Source: Sideroxydans lithotrophicus ES-1 (GTDB taxonomy: Bacteria > Pseudomonadota > Gammaproteobacteria > Burkholderiales > Gallionellaceae). From it: a stretch of 64,000 bases of DNA. A program made the translations under genes and the position numbers. The stretch covers positions 62,001-126,000 of the forward strand of contig NC_013959.1 in the NCBI RefSeq assembly GCF_000025705.1, given 5' to 3'. How positions within the stretch are numbered: position 1 is the stretch's first letter; every line of letters begins with the position of its first letter. The notes below the pieces were generated by a model. It worked only from the letters and a program-made list of their open reading frames with translations, made no database searches and was not told where the DNA came from. Of the stretch, positions 57,285 to 64,000 are shown one piece after another.

Positions 57285-58925
57285 ATGAATAGTACAACCG
57301 ACAAGCGAACCTGCAACATCATCCTGGTCGGAATGATGGGTGCGGGCAAAACCACAGTAGGAAAGTTGCTTGCCAAGCAACTTGGCAAGACCTTCATCGA
57401 CAGCGACGAAGAGATCCAGCGACGAACCGGCGTGACTATCCCGCATATATTCGATGTCGAGGGAGAGGCCGGATTTCGTGTTCGGGAGAGCGGCGTCATC
57501 CAGGAATTGCTCAAGCAGGACGACATCGTATTGGCAACAGGCGGCGGAGCGATACTCAGTGCTCAGAATCGCCCCCTAATGAAGCAGAATGGTGTGGTGG
57601 TGTACCTGAAAAGCAGCGTGCATGATTTATGGCAGCGCACACGCCATGACCATAATCGACCGTTGCTGCAAACGAGCAATCCCCGCGCCAAGCTGCAAGA
57701 ACTGCATGATCAGCGCGATCCCCTGTACACCGAGACCGCGGATATAATCATCCACACAGGAAAGCAAAGTGTGCAGATACTGCTGGAACGCCTACAGCAT
57801 AAACTTGAAGAACTGAAACAAATGACCGGAAGTGAAAAGATGATACAGACTCTGCACGTGGGATTGGCAGAGCGCAGCTATCCAATCCATATAGGAAGCA
57901 GCTTGCTCAGCCGCGCAGATTTACTGATGGCGCATATCCCGCAAAAGCGCGCTGTCGTTATAAGCAATACCACTGTTGCACCTTTGTATATGCAGCAACT
58001 GGTAGAGAGCCTTAAGTCCATCGGCGTGCAATCGCAAACCATTATCCTTCCGGATGGGGAGCAATACAAAAACGGCGAATCCCTGAATACGATCTACGAT
58101 GCACTCCTGTCGGCACACAGCGAGCGCAGCACACCGCTGATCGCGCTGGGAGGAGGGGTCATCGGGGATATCACCGGATATGCCGCAGCGACCTACCTGC
58201 GTGGCGTTCCATTCATCCAGATACCCACTACCGTGTTGTCACAGGTGGATTCCTCTGTGGGCGGAAAAACCGGCATCAATCACCCGCTCGGCAAGAACAT
58301 GATCGGAGCATTCTATCAACCGCTGGTGGTGCTGGCAGATACCTTCACGCTCGATACTCTTCCAGACAAGGAGCTGCGTGCGGGGATCGCCGAAGTCATC
58401 AAATACGGACTGATCCGCGATTTGCCCTTCCTCGAATGGCTGGAAGCCAATATCGAAAAGCTTCTGGCTCGCGATACGGCGGCACTGCAATATGCAATAA
58501 GCCGCAGTTGCCAGAACAAGGCCGAGGTAGTTGGTGCCGATGAACGCGAAAGCGGCGAACGTGCCCTGCTGAATCTGGGGCACACCTTCGGCCACGCCAT
58601 TGAGAATGGGATGGGGTACGGAGTCTGGCTGCATGGCGAGGCTGTGGCCGCCGGCACGATCATGGCTGCCGACTTGTCCCATCGCATGGGATGGTTGGGG
58701 GCGGACGAGGTGGCGCGGGTGCGCAAACTATTTGAGCGCACAGGGCTGCCCGTAGCTGGACCAAAGCTTGGTGCGGAGAAATATCAGCAGCTGATGGGGC
58801 TGGATAAAAAAGTATCCAATGGCAAGATACGATTCGTATTGCTGAAATCACTAGGAAACGCCGTGATTACCGGCGACGTGCCGCAAACGCTATTGGCCCA
58901 GACGATCGAGGCTTGCAGTGCCTGA
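57285..58925 (+). CDS. aroKB: Shikimate kinase / 3-dehydroquinate synthase fusion
   Basis: 546 residues from the ATG at 57285. Residues 1-180 are shikimate kinase: Walker [12 protein letters not shown], shikimate-binding [11 protein letters not shown] and GGGAIL, and [10 protein letters not shown]. Residues 186-546 are dehydroquinate synthase: [47 protein letters not shown] and [12 protein letters not shown] (metal ligands). There is no stop between them; the link is [14 protein letters not shown]. An internal ATG at 57840 with GGAAG nearby could also give free AroB. Two non-consecutive steps of the shikimate pathway in one chain. Confidence 0.9.
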   Translation: MNSTTDKRTCNIILVGMMGAGKTTVGKLLAKQLGKTFIDSDEEIQRRTGVTIPHIFDVEGEAGFRVRESGVIQELLKQDDIVLATGGGAILSAQNRPLMKQNGVVVYLKSSVHDLWQRTRHDHNRPLLQTSNPRAKLQELHDQRDPLYTETADIIIHTGKQSVQILLERLQHKLEELKQMTGSEKMIQTLHVGLAERSYPIHIGSSLLSRADLLMAHIPQKRAVVISNTTVAPLYMQQLVESLKSIGVQSQTIILPDGEQYKNGESLNTIYDALLSAHSERSTPLIALGGGVIGDITGYAAATYLRGVPFIQIPTTVLSQVDSSVGGKTGINHPLGKNMIGAFYQPLVVLADTFTLDTLPDKELRAGIAEVIKYGLIRDLPFLEWLEANIEKLLARDTAALQYAISRSCQNKAEVVGADERESGERALLNLGHTFGHAIENGMGYGVWLHGEAVAAGTIMAADLSHRMGWLGADEVARVRKLFERTGLPVAGPKLGAEKYQQLMGLDKKVSNGKIRFVLLKSLGNAVITGDVPQTLLAQTIEACSA

Positions 58926-60042
58926 ACTGCAGCTCGCCTCCTACGCAGTCGGCGTCAGCGCACACGGCAGAAAGATCGCCGAACCGGCTCCGCCCGGGCG
59001 CAGCGAGTTCCAGCGGGACCGGGATCGCATCATCCACTCCGGCGCGTTCCGCCGCCTTGAGTACAAGACGCAGGTCTTTGTGAACCATGAAGGCGACCTG
59101 TTCCGTACCCGCCTCACTCACAGCATCGAGGTCGCGCAGATCGCCCGTTCCATCGCGCGGCGCATGGCGCTGAATGAAGACCTGGTTGAAGCAATATCGC
59201 TGGCGCATGACCTGGGCCACACTCCCTTCGGTCATGCGGGGCAGGAAGCCTTGAATGTCTGCATGAAGGACCACGGCGGCTTCGAACACAATTTGCAATC
59301 CTTGCGCGTCGTGGATGTGCTGGAAGAACGCTATGCGGCCTTCGACGGCCTGAATCTGTGCTTCGAGACGCGCGAAGGGATCCTGAAGCACTGCTCCATG
59401 CAACATGCCGCCCAATTGGGCGAAGTGGGCAAAAGATTCATAAACGACAAACGTCCATCGCTGGAAGCGCAGGTAGCCAACCTGGCCGATGAGATCGCAT
59501 ATAACAACCATGATGTGGATGACGGCCTGCGCTCAGGCCTGCTGACACTGGACCAGCTGGCGTCGGTACGCTTGTTCGCCCAGCACCTGAACGAGGTGCG
59601 CATAGCCTATCCGGCTCTGGCCGAACGCCGTGTGGTACACGAAACAGTCCGTCGCATGATCAATGCCCTGGTCACCGACCTGATCACGCAGACCGAACTC
59701 AATATCCGTGCGCACGCCCCCTTGGTAATTGACGATGTGCGCAGTGCGCCGCCGATAGCGGCATTCAGCCCCGAGATGCACGAACTCAACCGCGAACTCA
59801 AGGCCTTCCTGCGCACCCATTTATACCGGCATTACCGCGTCATGCGCATGACTGCCAAGGCGCGCCGCATCATCGAAGATCTCTTCGGCATTTTTATGGA
59901 AGACCCCAGATTATTGCCGCCGCAATTCAATCCGCAAACAGATTCCGAGCGTCCCCGGGCAGTAGCGGATTACATAGCCGGAATGACCGATCGTTACGCG
60001 ATACGGGAGCACCGCCGCATCTTTGCCATAGAAGAAATCTAA
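58918..60042 (+). CDS. dgt: dGTP triphosphohydrolase-like protein
   Basis: 374 residues from a GTG at 58918 (GAGG 6 bases upstream), overlapping the previous stop by 8 bases. HD-domain motifs: [16 protein letters not shown] (His), [14 protein letters not shown] (HD pair), [16 protein letters not shown]. The family removes triphosphate from dNTPs. The [25 protein letters not shown] segment is typical of the shorter dGTPase-like group. Confidence 0.94.
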   Translation: MPELQLASYAVGVSAHGRKIAEPAPPGRSEFQRDRDRIIHSGAFRRLEYKTQVFVNHEGDLFRTRLTHSIEVAQIARSIARRMALNEDLVEAISLAHDLGHTPFGHAGQEALNVCMKDHGGFEHNLQSLRVVDVLEERYAAFDGLNLCFETREGILKHCSMQHAAQLGEVGKRFINDKRPSLEAQVANLADEIAYNNHDVDDGLRSGLLTLDQLASVRLFAQHLNEVRIAYPALAERRVVHETVRRMINALVTDLITQTELNIRAHAPLVIDDVRSAPPIAAFSPEMHELNRELKAFLRTHLYRHYRVMRMTAKARRIIEDLFGIFMEDPRLLPPQFNPQTDSERPRAVADYIAGMTDRYAIREHRRIFAIEEI

Positions 60043-60107
60043 CAGTCGGTTGCCCAATACCCCCGGATTAAGGTAGCATTCCCGCCCTTTCGCAAAAATT
60101 TTTGGAA

Positions 60108-60123
60108 GGCGGCTAATGCCGCC
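60108..60123 (+). promoter_or_regulatory. Hairpin over an upstream ATG of gltB
   Basis: GGCGGC / GCCGCC with a TAAT loop spans the ATG at 60116, an alternative start for gltB. It would hide that start and its GGAAGG site and favour the GTG at 60155. Confidence 0.4.
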
Positions 60124-60154
60124 GATTTGTCGGATGATCGAGTTGAGGAGCAAG

Positions 60155-64000
<3,846 letters not shown>

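Overview
The window looks like a chromosomal segment of a moderately GC-rich betaproteobacterium, probably of the Nitrosomonadales (Gallionellaceae-like). This is inferred from gene content (GshA of the proteobacterial type, an EIIA-HPr-EI cluster without sugar permeases, ComM/UbiK next to glnK-amtB, a pilMNOPQ-aroK/aroB-dgt-gltB run) and not from a marker gene. Three themes stand out: nitrogen acquisition, a small mobile/defence island, and a housekeeping block.

Layout. 1-5.0 kb: a tandem-domain FKBP (cut by the left edge), an AT-rich HTH/GIY-YIG gene coupled to it, and metH. 5.2-10.3 kb: bacteriohemerythrin, comM, ubiK, then a porin-glnK-amtB unit behind a good sigma54 promoter with an array of NtrC-like half-sites. 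10.3-19.9 kb: a PAS/GGDEF/EAL protein overlapping an MCP, a PEBP-family protein, purU, a polysaccharide deacetylase-like protein, MipA/OmpV, a CDGSH protein and small membrane proteins. 20.0-29.3 kb: a guanidine assimilation operon: NtrC-like site, sigma54 promoter, guanidine-I (ykkC) riboswitch, both carboxyguanidine deiminase subunits, a biotin carboxylase of the 'urea carboxylase' type that is best read as guanidine carboxylase, allophanate hydrolase, a TIM-barrel isomerase-like protein and an EamA transporter.

29.3-34.2 kb: a lower-GC island with a retron (structured leader, a 46-residue cationic hydrophobic peptide, Xre-type HTH, retron reverse transcriptase, DUF3800 protein), a HEPN-like gene with an integron attC-like tail, and a VapBC-type toxin-antitoxin pair. 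34.4-40.1 kb: a second sigma54-promoted operon: NitT/TauT-type ABC importer, creatininase-family protein, GlnT-type glutamine synthetase and a NikR-like regulator lacking two of the four nickel ligands. 40.1-64 kb: murI, ybiT, gshA-apbE-PTS genes, mrcA, pilMNOPQ, an in-frame aroK-aroB fusion, dgt and the first part of gltB.

How it fits together. Three separate transcription units (porin-glnK-amtB, the guanidine operon, the ABC/creatininase/GS operon) each carry a GG-N10-GC sigma54 promoter; two also have GCAC-N7-GTGC NtrC-type sites. This suggests one nitrogen-starvation regulon in which guanidine would be imported (perhaps by the ABC system beyond the island), carboxylated, deiminated to allophanate and hydrolysed to ammonium, then assimilated by glutamine synthetase and GltB. 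The retron island lies between the two guanidine-related operons. All assignments are from reading the sequence; no database search was run.
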